This document shows positions 1 to 5,511 of a DNA stretch of 6,023 nucleotides, piece after piece. The stretch covers positions 1-6,023 of the forward strand of contig CALJIF010000149.1 of the NCBI GenBank assembly GCA_937974275.1, given 5' to 3'. The stretch comes from an uncultured Flavobacteriales bacterium (GTDB lineage Bacteria > Bacteroidota > Bacteroidia > Palsa-965). Under the pieces are notes generated by a model. The model was not told where the DNA came from. It did not search any database and saw only the letters and a program-made list of their open reading frames with translations. Made by a program: the position numbers and the translations under genes. Positions within the stretch are counted from its first letter, which is position 1. Each line of letters opens with the position of its first letter.

Positions 1-653
1 CAGTGATGCTTACCGATGAAAAATTCCGAAAAATAAAAGATGAAAACGGAAAGCCCATTAAAGCTATCGGCACACCGGATTATTTTAAAAATGTTCCACT
101 AGCACAGCGACCTCCGGAAGGAGAAAAACTTCCGCTTATCAGCACGGAGTTGTTCCAGTCCGTGAATCCGTTTTGGGTAGTTGTACTTACGCCGCTCGTG
201 GTCATGTTTTTTGTGTTCTTGCGTAAGCGAGGTAAAGAACCTACAACGCCTGCCAAAATTGGCTGGGGACTTGTTGTGAGTGCTTTATCCACTCTTGTAA
301 TGGTGGGTGCTGTAGCTTATTGTCATAATGGTGCGGAGAAAGCAAGTCCGTGGTGGCTGATTGCGTCGTATGGTGTGATTACTGTTGGTGAGTTATTCCT
401 GAGCCCAATGGGATTGAGCTTAGTTTCCAAATTGAGTCCGGCACGATTAACAGCGTTGATGATGGGTGGATGGTTTTTATCAACTTCTATAGGCAACAAG
501 CTATCGGGAATTCTTGCTACGATGTGGGACAAGTACGATAACAAAACGTATTACTTTCTGGTAAATTTTGTGCTGCTGATATTAGCTGCAGTAGCCATTT
601 TTCTGATGTTGCGCTGGCTGAACAGAATTTTTAAAGAGCACAAAGCAGCGTAA
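1..653 (+). CDS. POT/PTR2 family proton-coupled peptide transporter, C-terminal part (5' end off the window)
   Basis: This is the C-terminal 216 residues of an inner-membrane major-facilitator transporter of the POT (PTR2) family, whose members import di- and tripeptides with protons. The reading frame is open from the left edge; the GTG at base 3 and ATG at base 6 lie inside a hydrophilic loop, so they are not the real start. Five hydrophobic segments are visible, at about residues 57-73, 86-106, 116-142, 150-172 and 183-206. The stretch GELFLSPMGLSLVSKLSP (residues 129-146) followed by MMGGWFLSTSIGN (153-165) is the conserved late-helix signature of bacterial POT proteins, including the helix glutamate. 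The first 50 residues are a charged, proline-containing loop (KDENGKPIKAIGTPDYF), as found between late helices in Bacteroidota members. The gene ends in TAA, directly against the stop codon of the convergent protease gene. The family call is firm; substrate choice cannot be read from this fragment. Confidence 0.9.
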   Translation, partial: VMLTDEKFRKIKDENGKPIKAIGTPDYFKNVPLAQRPPEGEKLPLISTELFQSVNPFWVVVLTPLVVMFFVFLRKRGKEPTTPAKIGWGLVVSALSTLVMVGAVAYCHNGAEKASPWWLIASYGVITVGELFLSPMGLSLVSKLSPARLTALMMGGWFLSTSIGNKLSGILATMWDKYDNKTYYFLVNFVLLILAAVAIFLMLRWLNRIFKEHKAA

Positions 654-673
654 TTACTGCTTGATGATTTTTT
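643..673. terminator. Possible overlapping terminator hairpin across back-to-back stop codons
   Basis: AAGCAG (643-648) and CTGCTT (657-662) form a perfect 6-bp inverted repeat around an 8-base loop, CGTAATTA, which contains both stop codons. On the plus strand a run of six T follows at 668-673, five bases after the stem, as in an intrinsic terminator for the transporter mRNA. On the minus strand no clean T run follows. The stem is short, so this is a tentative call. Confidence 0.3.
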
Positions 674-2330
674 CGGAAAGCACTTGATCGAAACTGATTA
701 CCGAAAGTGTATAAACGCCTTCAGCAATGCCGTTGGTGTTTATCACAAACCGATTTACGGAAGAACCTGCGGCTTGCATGGTCTGCTCTAACACTACACG
801 TCCTGTAATATCTGTTAAGCGCACAGTAACATCTTTGTTGTACAACGAATAATAGCTGAACGAAAAATCTGCAGTAAAAGGATTGGGTTGAACGTCGTAT
901 AACACATCATTCTCAGCATTTGCAACCGGTGATGCGTCCAGAGTTAAGTTGGCCGCACACAAATCGGGAATTCCGAATCCCATGTACGTATCCGGATTGA
1001 AGAAAAGATGACTGCTCAACAACACCGCTTCTCGAATATCCATGTTCGTTAAATTCGGATGAGCCTGCCACAAACAAGCCACAGCACCACACAATACCGG
1101 CGAAGCGAAAGAAGTGCCGTTCCCTCCCATTACACCGCCATTAGTCGGATTGGCAACAATAGTAGCTTGTCCCTGAGCGGCACATTCCGGCTTCACTTGC
1201 CCATCGGAAGAAGGTCCACGAGAACTGAATGAAGCATATTGCTCCGAAGCATCTACTGCACCAACTGCAAGAATACTATCGGCATCAGCAGGTGCACCAA
1301 TGTAAAACCATGAATTGGACCCTGAATTTCCTGCGCTGTTACATACCAGTAATCCTCTGGAAGCCGCGAAATCAGCTGCACGTGAACATGGTGTCACATT
1401 GCCGTTCATGTCCTGGTAGGTGTGATTTTGTGCAGGATCATCGAATGTGGTGTAACCCAATGATGAGTTAATCAAATCAGCTCCTACACTATCGGCAAAC
1501 TCAGCTGCTGCTGCCCAAAAATATTCTTCCACGATATATTCTGTTGCCGCTTCTTCACTTCGCAACAACCAATAGGACGCTTCAGGCGCTGTTCCAACAA
1601 GCTGCCCGTCGAGATAACCGCCCATACATGAAAGTACCATCATGCCGTGTGTATTGTCTTCAAACACCATGGTATCGCCGGTTACAAAATCTCGTGTGCC
1701 TAATATTCTGTTGTTGGCCCATAACGAATCGAAAACACGCATCGTATCTACACCCCAAAATCCGGCATCAATAACAGCGATGACCATTCCTTGTCCTTTG
1801 TAACCACTATTGTGCAAACAAACCGCACCAATCATTTCTGCCTGATTGTAGGACTGACCGTAATTCAGCATCGTAGTATGAACTGTCGCATTACGATCTG
1901 TTTCCGGCTGAAGTTCTTCAAACGTTTCATCTGCAAACTTGTCGCTTGTAGTTGTTGAAGTTCTCAAACCAACCGTATTTACAGCCTGCACAAATGGCAA
2001 TTGATTGATTTGGTTTAATGCAGCGGTGTCCGATGTAATTATTACAACTCCGTTTAACCATTTCGATACCGCACGAACCGTAACGCCGGTTTGCGCTACA
2101 GCGGTAATGTAACTTGGAGTTACCGGTAAATCCGCTGAATCCAAGGCAATGTTGAAATTCGTCCGGCGCTGAATGGCATCTGCTGATAAATAAGCGGAAG
2201 GATTGGAAAGCGAATACGGATTATTGCCTTTATCGGTGAATTGAATCCAATACTTTACAGGACTTTGCGCAACAACCACTCCGGAAATCAGAATAGCGGA
2301 AACAATTAATAACCGCGCATATGTTTTCAT
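654..2330 (-). CDS. Secreted S8 (subtilisin-like) serine protease with T9SS type A C-terminal sorting domain
   Basis: This is an exported subtilase, 558 residues from the start chosen here. Domains in order: a signal peptide (MKTYARLLIVSAILISGVVVA, cleavage before Q22); a propeptide-like region to about 150, with the YLSADAIQRRTNF...DLPVTPSYI pattern usual ahead of Bacteroidota S8 domains; the catalytic domain, about 165-465; and a sorting domain, about 476-558. Catalytic residues are D188 (AVIDAGF), H228 (NTHGMM), oxyanion N335 (NSAGNSG) and S407 (GNGTSFASP), so the enzyme looks active. The C-terminus has the pattern QPNPF...VRLTDITGRVV...GVYTLSV...EKIIKQ of TIGR04183-like domains, which in known systems direct passage through the type IX system and are then removed. 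The frame stays open to an ATG at 2354, but that adds a polar NIVNRRF leader and overlaps the lipoprotein gene; the ATG at 2330 begins a clean signal peptide 7 bases after that gene's stop. The protease is the last gene of the minus-strand group. Its substrate is unknown. Confidence 0.93.
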   Translation of the reverse strand: MKTYARLLIVSAILISGVVVAQSPVKYWIQFTDKGNNPYSLSNPSAYLSADAIQRRTNFNIALDSADLPVTPSYITAVAQTGVTVRAVSKWLNGVVIITSDTAALNQINQLPFVQAVNTVGLRTSTTTSDKFADETFEELQPETDRNATVHTTMLNYGQSYNQAEMIGAVCLHNSGYKGQGMVIAVIDAGFWGVDTMRVFDSLWANNRILGTRDFVTGDTMVFEDNTHGMMVLSCMGGYLDGQLVGTAPEASYWLLRSEEAATEYIVEEYFWAAAAEFADSVGADLINSSLGYTTFDDPAQNHTYQDMNGNVTPCSRAADFAASRGLLVCNSAGNSGSNSWFYIGAPADADSILAVGAVDASEQYASFSSRGPSSDGQVKPECAAQGQATIVANPTNGGVMGGNGTSFASPVLCGAVACLWQAHPNLTNMDIREAVLLSSHLFFNPDTYMGFGIPDLCAANLTLDASPVANAENDVLYDVQPNPFTADFSFSYYSLYNKDVTVRLTDITGRVVLEQTMQAAGSSVNRFVINTNGIAEGVYTLSVISFDQVLSEKIIKQ

Positions 2331-2337
2331 AAATCTT

Positions 2338-3045
2338 CTATTGACGATATTCAATTAAGCGAATGGAATAAATTACACCGCTTTCGATGCGATCCAAAAT
2401 GGGAACAGATAAATTGACCGTATTGTCTTTCACATCAATCACAGTCTTTTCAATCAGTCCAACGTGCTTTGCATAGCGCTCCACATATTCGCGATGTTCG
2501 AGTCCGTTAACACGAAGAAGTTGTTGAACGACCACCGTTGAATCAAAATTCATGTTGTTCAAACTATACGGAACATCTGTTGCAATGTATTTGTAATTCC
2601 ATTCTTGTTGATTGTTCAACGCATTGCCATTCCAGCGTTCGTCTAACTTCACAGGGAAAGTCAAGCGCACATAGCGCACATTTTCCTCCATCTTTTCAGC
2701 GCGTTCACTCGTACGCGTAAACGACCAAACACGGCTCAAATGCCACGGCACACTGCTGATAGAAATAGAATCATTGTAATCGCGACGATAACGTTCGATG
2801 CGCATGGCAGTTCGACCTTCATTATCCGTGAAGTAAGATTCAACAACTTCTTTCACCTGATAATGATAATACACCGTGTCACCGGAAAAGTCATCGTACA
2901 CAGTTGAATCGACATCGTAAATGCAATAATGTCCTAACTCATTCGGGAAATAATCATATCCCGGATCAGTGGGTACGGGCTGATCCTTTTCGCAAGAAGT
3001 AAATAAAATGCCTGTAAAAAGAAACACTAGTGCACTTCGAATCAT
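2338..3045 (-). CDS. Predicted lipoprotein of unknown function, 235 aa
   Basis: The N-terminus is a short lipoprotein signal: two-residue start, R3, a hydrophobic core (ALVFLFTGILF) and the lipobox FTSC with the lipidated cysteine at residue 18. Residues after the cysteine read EKDQP; a K followed by an acidic residue here resembles the Bacteroidota surface-export signal described in Capnocytophaga and Flavobacterium, so outer-membrane and perhaps surface placement is plausible but inferred. The rest (about 30-235) is rich in aromatic and charged residues in alternating stretches (YYHYQVKEVV, MRIERYRRDY, YVRLTFPVKL, EWNYKYIATDV), which suggests a beta-rich fold. I do not recognise a named domain or catalytic motif. 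The start ATG lies 31 bases after the mnmA stop, and the stop is 7 bases before the protease start, so it is likely co-transcribed with both. The opening after the signal (FPNELGHYCIYDVDS) is of a type common in uncharacterised Bacteroidota lipoproteins. Confidence 0.8.
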   Translation of the reverse strand: MIRSALVFLFTGILFTSCEKDQPVPTDPGYDYFPNELGHYCIYDVDSTVYDDFSGDTVYYHYQVKEVVESYFTDNEGRTAMRIERYRRDYNDSISISSVPWHLSRVWSFTRTSERAEKMEENVRYVRLTFPVKLDERWNGNALNNQQEWNYKYIATDVPYSLNNMNFDSTVVVQQLLRVNGLEHREYVERYAKHVGLIEKTVIDVKDNTVNLSVPILDRIESGVIYSIRLIEYRQ

Positions 3046-3049
3046 GTAT

Positions 3050-3080
3050 CGAAGTTACAACAAACCATGTGTGAAATCAA
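3050..3080 (-). promoter_or_regulatory. Weak candidate internal promoter before the lipoprotein gene
   Basis: On the minus strand, TTG (3080-3078) is followed after 20 bases by TAACTTCG (3057-3050). This matches the Bacteroidota -33 TTG / -7 TAnnTTTG pattern with one mismatch in the -7 box and a spacing within the 17-23 bases reported for Flavobacterium. It overlaps the 3' end of mnmA and ends 4 bases before the lipoprotein ATG, so any transcript would have almost no leader. It may be chance similarity. Confidence 0.22.
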
Positions 3081-4192
3081 TTGTGATGCACGTTAATCGG
3101 CTGAGGTCGATCAATAAATCCACCACCCACCAAATCGTTTCCTTCGTAAAACACTGCGGATTGTCCCGGAGCGACACCCATAACAGGTGCATGGAATAAG
3201 GCTTTCAATCGATTGCCTTCAGTATTAATCGTAGCTACAGTTCCCGGATCTTTATAACGAATCTTGGTTAATGCTTCAAAATTTTCAGGAAGCTGCGCAT
3301 ACTTTACCAGGTTGTAATCGCGAATAAACATTTCCTGCTTTTCCAGGTCTTCTTTGGTGCCGATAACAACTGTGTTTGTTTCAGGATCAATTTGTGTAAC
3401 GAACATCGGTTGTCCTAATGCAATTTCCAATCCTTTGCGCTGACCAATGGTGTAAAACGGATAACCACGGTGTTTACCCACAACAGTGCCATCCGGCAAA
3501 ACAAAATTTCCGCCATCTACTTTAGCTTCCAATTCCGGATTGCGACGCTTTAGAAAAGCCCGATAATCGTTATCAGGAACAAAGCAAATTTCGTAGCTCT
3601 CGCTTTTGTTGGCCAATTCCTGATAACCGGCATCAGCAGCCATTTGGCGAATTTGTTGTTTACGATAACCGCCCAATGGAAAAATGGTGCGCTTTAAACT
3701 TTCCTGCGATAAACCCCACAATACATACGATTGATCTTTTGCTTCATCCAATCCTTTGGATATCACATAACGCCCATTTTCGTGGCGCACCTGCGCGTAA
3801 TGTCCCGTAGCGATAAATTCACATTCCAATTGATCGGCACGTTTTAACAACGCGTCCCATTTAATGTGTGTATTGCACAACACGCAAGGATTTGGAGTAC
3901 GTCCGGCCAGATATTCGTCCACAAAATTATTGATGATAAAATCGCCGAACTCCGAACGAATATCAAGTATGTAATGCGGGAACCCCAAGTTCACCGCCAG
4001 TATGCGTGCATCGTTGATAGAATCCAGACTGCAACAACCTGTTTCCTTTTTTCCTCCTCCTGAAGTCGCGTAATCCCATGTTTTCATGGTAATACCGATA
4101 ACTTCATATCCTTGCTCGTGTAACATCAAAGCAGTAACGGAACTATCAATTCCGCCGCTCATGGCTACCAGCACTTTTCCTTTATTGCTCAC
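3077..4192 (-). CDS. mnmA: tRNA-specific 2-thiouridylase MnmA
   Basis: MnmA is a cytoplasmic enzyme that adenylates and then thiolates U34 of the tRNAs for Lys, Glu and Gln, giving the 2-thio group of wobble uridines. The 371-residue length is full for the family (E. coli about 368). Visible motifs: the N-type ATP PP-loop SGGIDSS (12-18), GCCSLDSINDA (52-62), NPCVLCN (101-107) with C106 at the catalytic position, GHYAQ (130-134), DQSYVLWGL (153-161), the second active cysteine C203 in SYEICFVPDNDY, and a central TIGQRKGL element (248-255) before the beta-barrel C-terminal domain ending GGGFI. The first site is CxxC (C103, C106) rather than the DxxC of E. coli. The start is a GTG one base after the previous gene's stop; the first internal ATG (M11) would remove the beta strand before the PP-loop. 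A GGAGG sits 8 bases upstream, inside the preceding gene's glycine codons, which suggests translational coupling. Confidence 0.97.
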   Translation of the reverse strand: MSNKGKVLVAMSGGIDSSVTALMLHEQGYEVIGITMKTWDYATSGGGKKETGCCSLDSINDARILAVNLGFPHYILDIRSEFGDFIINNFVDEYLAGRTPNPCVLCNTHIKWDALLKRADQLECEFIATGHYAQVRHENGRYVISKGLDEAKDQSYVLWGLSQESLKRTIFPLGGYRKQQIRQMAADAGYQELANKSESYEICFVPDNDYRAFLKRRNPELEAKVDGGNFVLPDGTVVGKHRGYPFYTIGQRKGLEIALGQPMFVTQIDPETNTVVIGTKEDLEKQEMFIRDYNLVKYAQLPENFEALTKIRYKDPGTVATINTEGNRLKALFHAPVMGVAPGQSAVFYEGNDLVGGGFIDRPQPINVHHN

Positions 4193-4209
4193 TTTAATTT
4201 CCTCCTCCC
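4193..4209 (-). promoter_or_regulatory. Strong Shine-Dalgarno-like site for mnmA inside the upstream gene
   Basis: Reading the minus strand, GGGAGGAGG (4209-4201) lies in three GGA/GGG-type glycine codons at the end of the MORN-repeat gene. Its GGAGG core (4205-4201) is 8 bases from the GTG start of mnmA, with the A-rich spacer AAATTAAA containing the upstream TAA. It supports the GTG start. Bacteroidota rarely depend on such sites, so it may simply reflect the glycine codons. Confidence 0.5.
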
Positions 4210-4991
4210 GGATTGTGTTGCGGATCTTGCTGTTGTTCTTTGATCACGTTAACATCTTCCGGCTTTATCAATTGCTCCTGACTTTTTAATTTGCCCAACT
4301 CCCACACCTCTTTGCCCTTCACAGAACCATCAGCGTTATAATACATCCACACACCATGCTTAACCGCGTGCTGATAATTACCCATAATGTTGATTCTTCC
4401 GTCCGGGTAATACCAGGTTGCACGTCCTTCCATGTTTCCCGCAACATAGGTTCCTTCTGCTTTTAATTTTCCATCCGCGAAATACTGAACCCATTTCCCT
4501 TCTTCCAAACCGTTTTTATAGGTCTTTTCTTCTGCAACTTGTTTGGTTCCCGCATGGTAAACTACTGAACGTCCTTCTTTCTTTCCCAGCTTATAACCTT
4601 CTTCGGAAATCAGCATTCCGTCCATGTTATAGAACAACCACGTACTGTCCTTCTGTTGCCCAACGTATTTCCCTTGTGCTTCCAGCTTCCCGTTAACATG
4701 ATACATTTTGCAATAGGCTATTTTACCATTATTTCGAAAATCCATTTCAGTCATCTTGCGAGCTTGATTGTCGAAATAAGTGAACAACCCAACAGGAATA
4801 TCATTCTCAAATTGTCCAACATAGATAACTGTCCCTTGCTCATCGAGTTTCTTCCATTTACCTTGCTTTTTTCCCTGAGCATTTACCGCATTAGGATAAT
4901 CGCCTGCAGGAACTTGAGCAGATAATGACAGAACACCGGCTGCAGCACAAACTACAGTAATCAATACACGAAGTGGGGATACAATAATCAT
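4194..4991 (-). CDS. Secreted MORN_2 / YwqK-like repeat protein, 265 aa
   Basis: The protein has an N-terminal signal peptide (hydrophobic VLITVVCAAAGVLSLSA, cleavage likely between A25 and Q26), so it is exported to the periplasm or beyond. From about residue 40 to 232 it is built of roughly eight repeats of about 23 residues with the pattern G.(W/Y)..Y...G......Y..G, clearest at GKWVQYFADGKLKAEGTYVAG, ATWYYPDGRINIMGNY and GVWMYYNADGSVKG. This is the MORN_2 family, which databases often label 'toxin-antitoxin system YwqK family antitoxin'. That label does not fit here: the protein is exported and no toxin gene lies next to it. The tail (about 233-265) is polar and low in complexity, with EQQQDPQHNPGGGN at its end. 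It is the first gene of the minus-strand group and ends one base before mnmA. Such repeats usually form extended beta sheets for binding; the partner is unknown. Confidence 0.88.
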   Translation of the reverse strand: MIIVSPLRVLITVVCAAAGVLSLSAQVPAGDYPNAVNAQGKKQGKWKKLDEQGTVIYVGQFENDIPVGLFTYFDNQARKMTEMDFRNNGKIAYCKMYHVNGKLEAQGKYVGQQKDSTWLFYNMDGMLISEEGYKLGKKEGRSVVYHAGTKQVAEEKTYKNGLEEGKWVQYFADGKLKAEGTYVAGNMEGRATWYYPDGRINIMGNYQHAVKHGVWMYYNADGSVKGKEVWELGKLKSQEQLIKPEDVNVIKEQQQDPQHNPGGGN

Positions 4992-4995
4992 AGTA

Positions 4996-5003
4996 CAAAG
5001 GTA
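4996..5003 (-). promoter_or_regulatory. Candidate Bacteroidota -7 promoter element for the four-gene operon
   Basis: The minus strand reads TACCTTTG, a full match to the Bacteroidota -7 consensus TAnnTTTG, placed 4 bases before the ATG of the MORN-repeat gene. No TTG lies at the usual 17-23 bases upstream; the nearest, in TTTTTG, is about 30 bases away (5034-5036). If used, transcription would begin at or next to the start codon. The rest of the 151-base divergent gap (4992-5142) is AT-rich with no other clear feature. Confidence 0.38.
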
Positions 5004-5142
5004 TAAGATATTAAACGGTTATAGATAGGGAATCAAAAAGCGTTCCAAGGGCATAATCCGTTAATTTAAATAAGTAACGTAGAAATGAATAATTTCTTGT
5101 TGGGCAACTATTTTGGTTTAAATTGCATAAAAACAAACCCTT

Positions 5143-5487
5143 ATGCGCTTTAACATTGCAGAAAACAGCGTGTCGCCGGAACAGGTGATGCAGGATCTAC
5201 AGCGAAATTTCCCTGAATATCAATTCAAATACAGGAGCAAGAACCTGCTGATTTGTAAAAAACATTCTTGGAACGGTTGCAGTATTCTAATTGGCAAGAA
5301 AAAATTGACCGTTAATGCCAATTTTCCGGAAATGTATCAAATGTTGATTTTCGTGCTGAGTTTGGTGCTCTTAGGCTTTCTCATTCCATTAATCGTGTAT
5401 TTTGTTGCATTTCATTCGAAGATGAAACAAACAGAAAATGAAATAGGGAATTTCCTGAAACAGAAGTACGAAGTTCCGGTGAAATAA
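5143..5487 (+). CDS. Hypothetical small membrane protein, 114 aa
   Basis: I do not recognise this protein. Residues 1-65 form a soluble, basic domain: a likely helix (SPEQVMQDLQRNF, 11-23) followed by short strands (YQFKYRSKNLLICKK, CSILIGKKKLTVNANF), with C38 and C46. Residues 67-90 (MLIFVLSLVLLGFLIPLIVYFVAF) form one membrane span with a proline in the middle, followed by a charged tail (HSKMKQTENEIGNFLKQKYE) that could form a helix. There is no signal peptide, so the N-terminal domain is probably cytoplasmic or the protein inserts by its single span. The ATG at 5143 is the only good start in the frame. It stands alone on the plus strand, divergent from the operon and convergent with the glycosyltransferase gene. 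It is a plausible real gene because its composition is protein-like (soluble domain, clean span, charged tail), though there is no family support. Confidence 0.72.
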   Translation: MRFNIAENSVSPEQVMQDLQRNFPEYQFKYRSKNLLICKKHSWNGCSILIGKKKLTVNANFPEMYQMLIFVLSLVLLGFLIPLIVYFVAFHSKMKQTENEIGNFLKQKYEVPVK

Positions 5488-5511
5488 GTAGCGCAAGCTT
5501 AGTGCTTATTT
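5482..5511. terminator. Possible two-way terminator between convergent genes
   Basis: AAATAAGTA (5482-5490) pairs with TGCTTATTT (5503-5511), giving a 9-bp stem with one T-G pair and a 12-base loop. An alternative fold pairs AATAA and GCGC with GTGC and TTATT around the loop AAGCTTA. The arms include or touch both stop codons (TAA at 5485-5487, and 5512-5510 on the minus strand). The near-symmetry suits termination from both sides, but the outer stem is AT-rich and no long T run follows. Confidence 0.33.

Noticed and set aside
1229..1774. Plus-strand open frames inside the protease gene
   Set aside because: They lie opposite the catalytic domain with its intact Asp, His and Ser motifs; translations are rich in Cys, His and Arg without structure, as antisense frames often are.
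2331..2354. Start of the protease gene at the upstream ATG (2354)
   Set aside because: It would add eight polar and basic residues before the signal peptide and overlap the lipoprotein gene by 17 bases; the ATG at 2330 gives a normal signal peptide and a 7-base gap.
4418..4925. Long open frames on the plus strand opposite the MORN-repeat gene (4418-4696 and 4656-4925)
   Set aside because: Their products have no family-like pattern, overlap each other, and lie opposite a gene with clear repeats and a signal peptide.
4194..4991. YwqK as part of a toxin-antitoxin pair
   Set aside because: The protein has a signal peptide and its neighbours are mnmA and an unrelated small membrane protein on the other strand; no toxin-like gene is adjacent.
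5097..5126. Promoter for the 114-residue protein: TTG (5097-5099), 19 bases, TAAATTGC (5119-5126)
   Set aside because: The spacing fits, but the -7 box matches only four of six fixed positions of TAnnTTTG; a nearby TATTTTG has the wrong internal spacing. Too weak to list.
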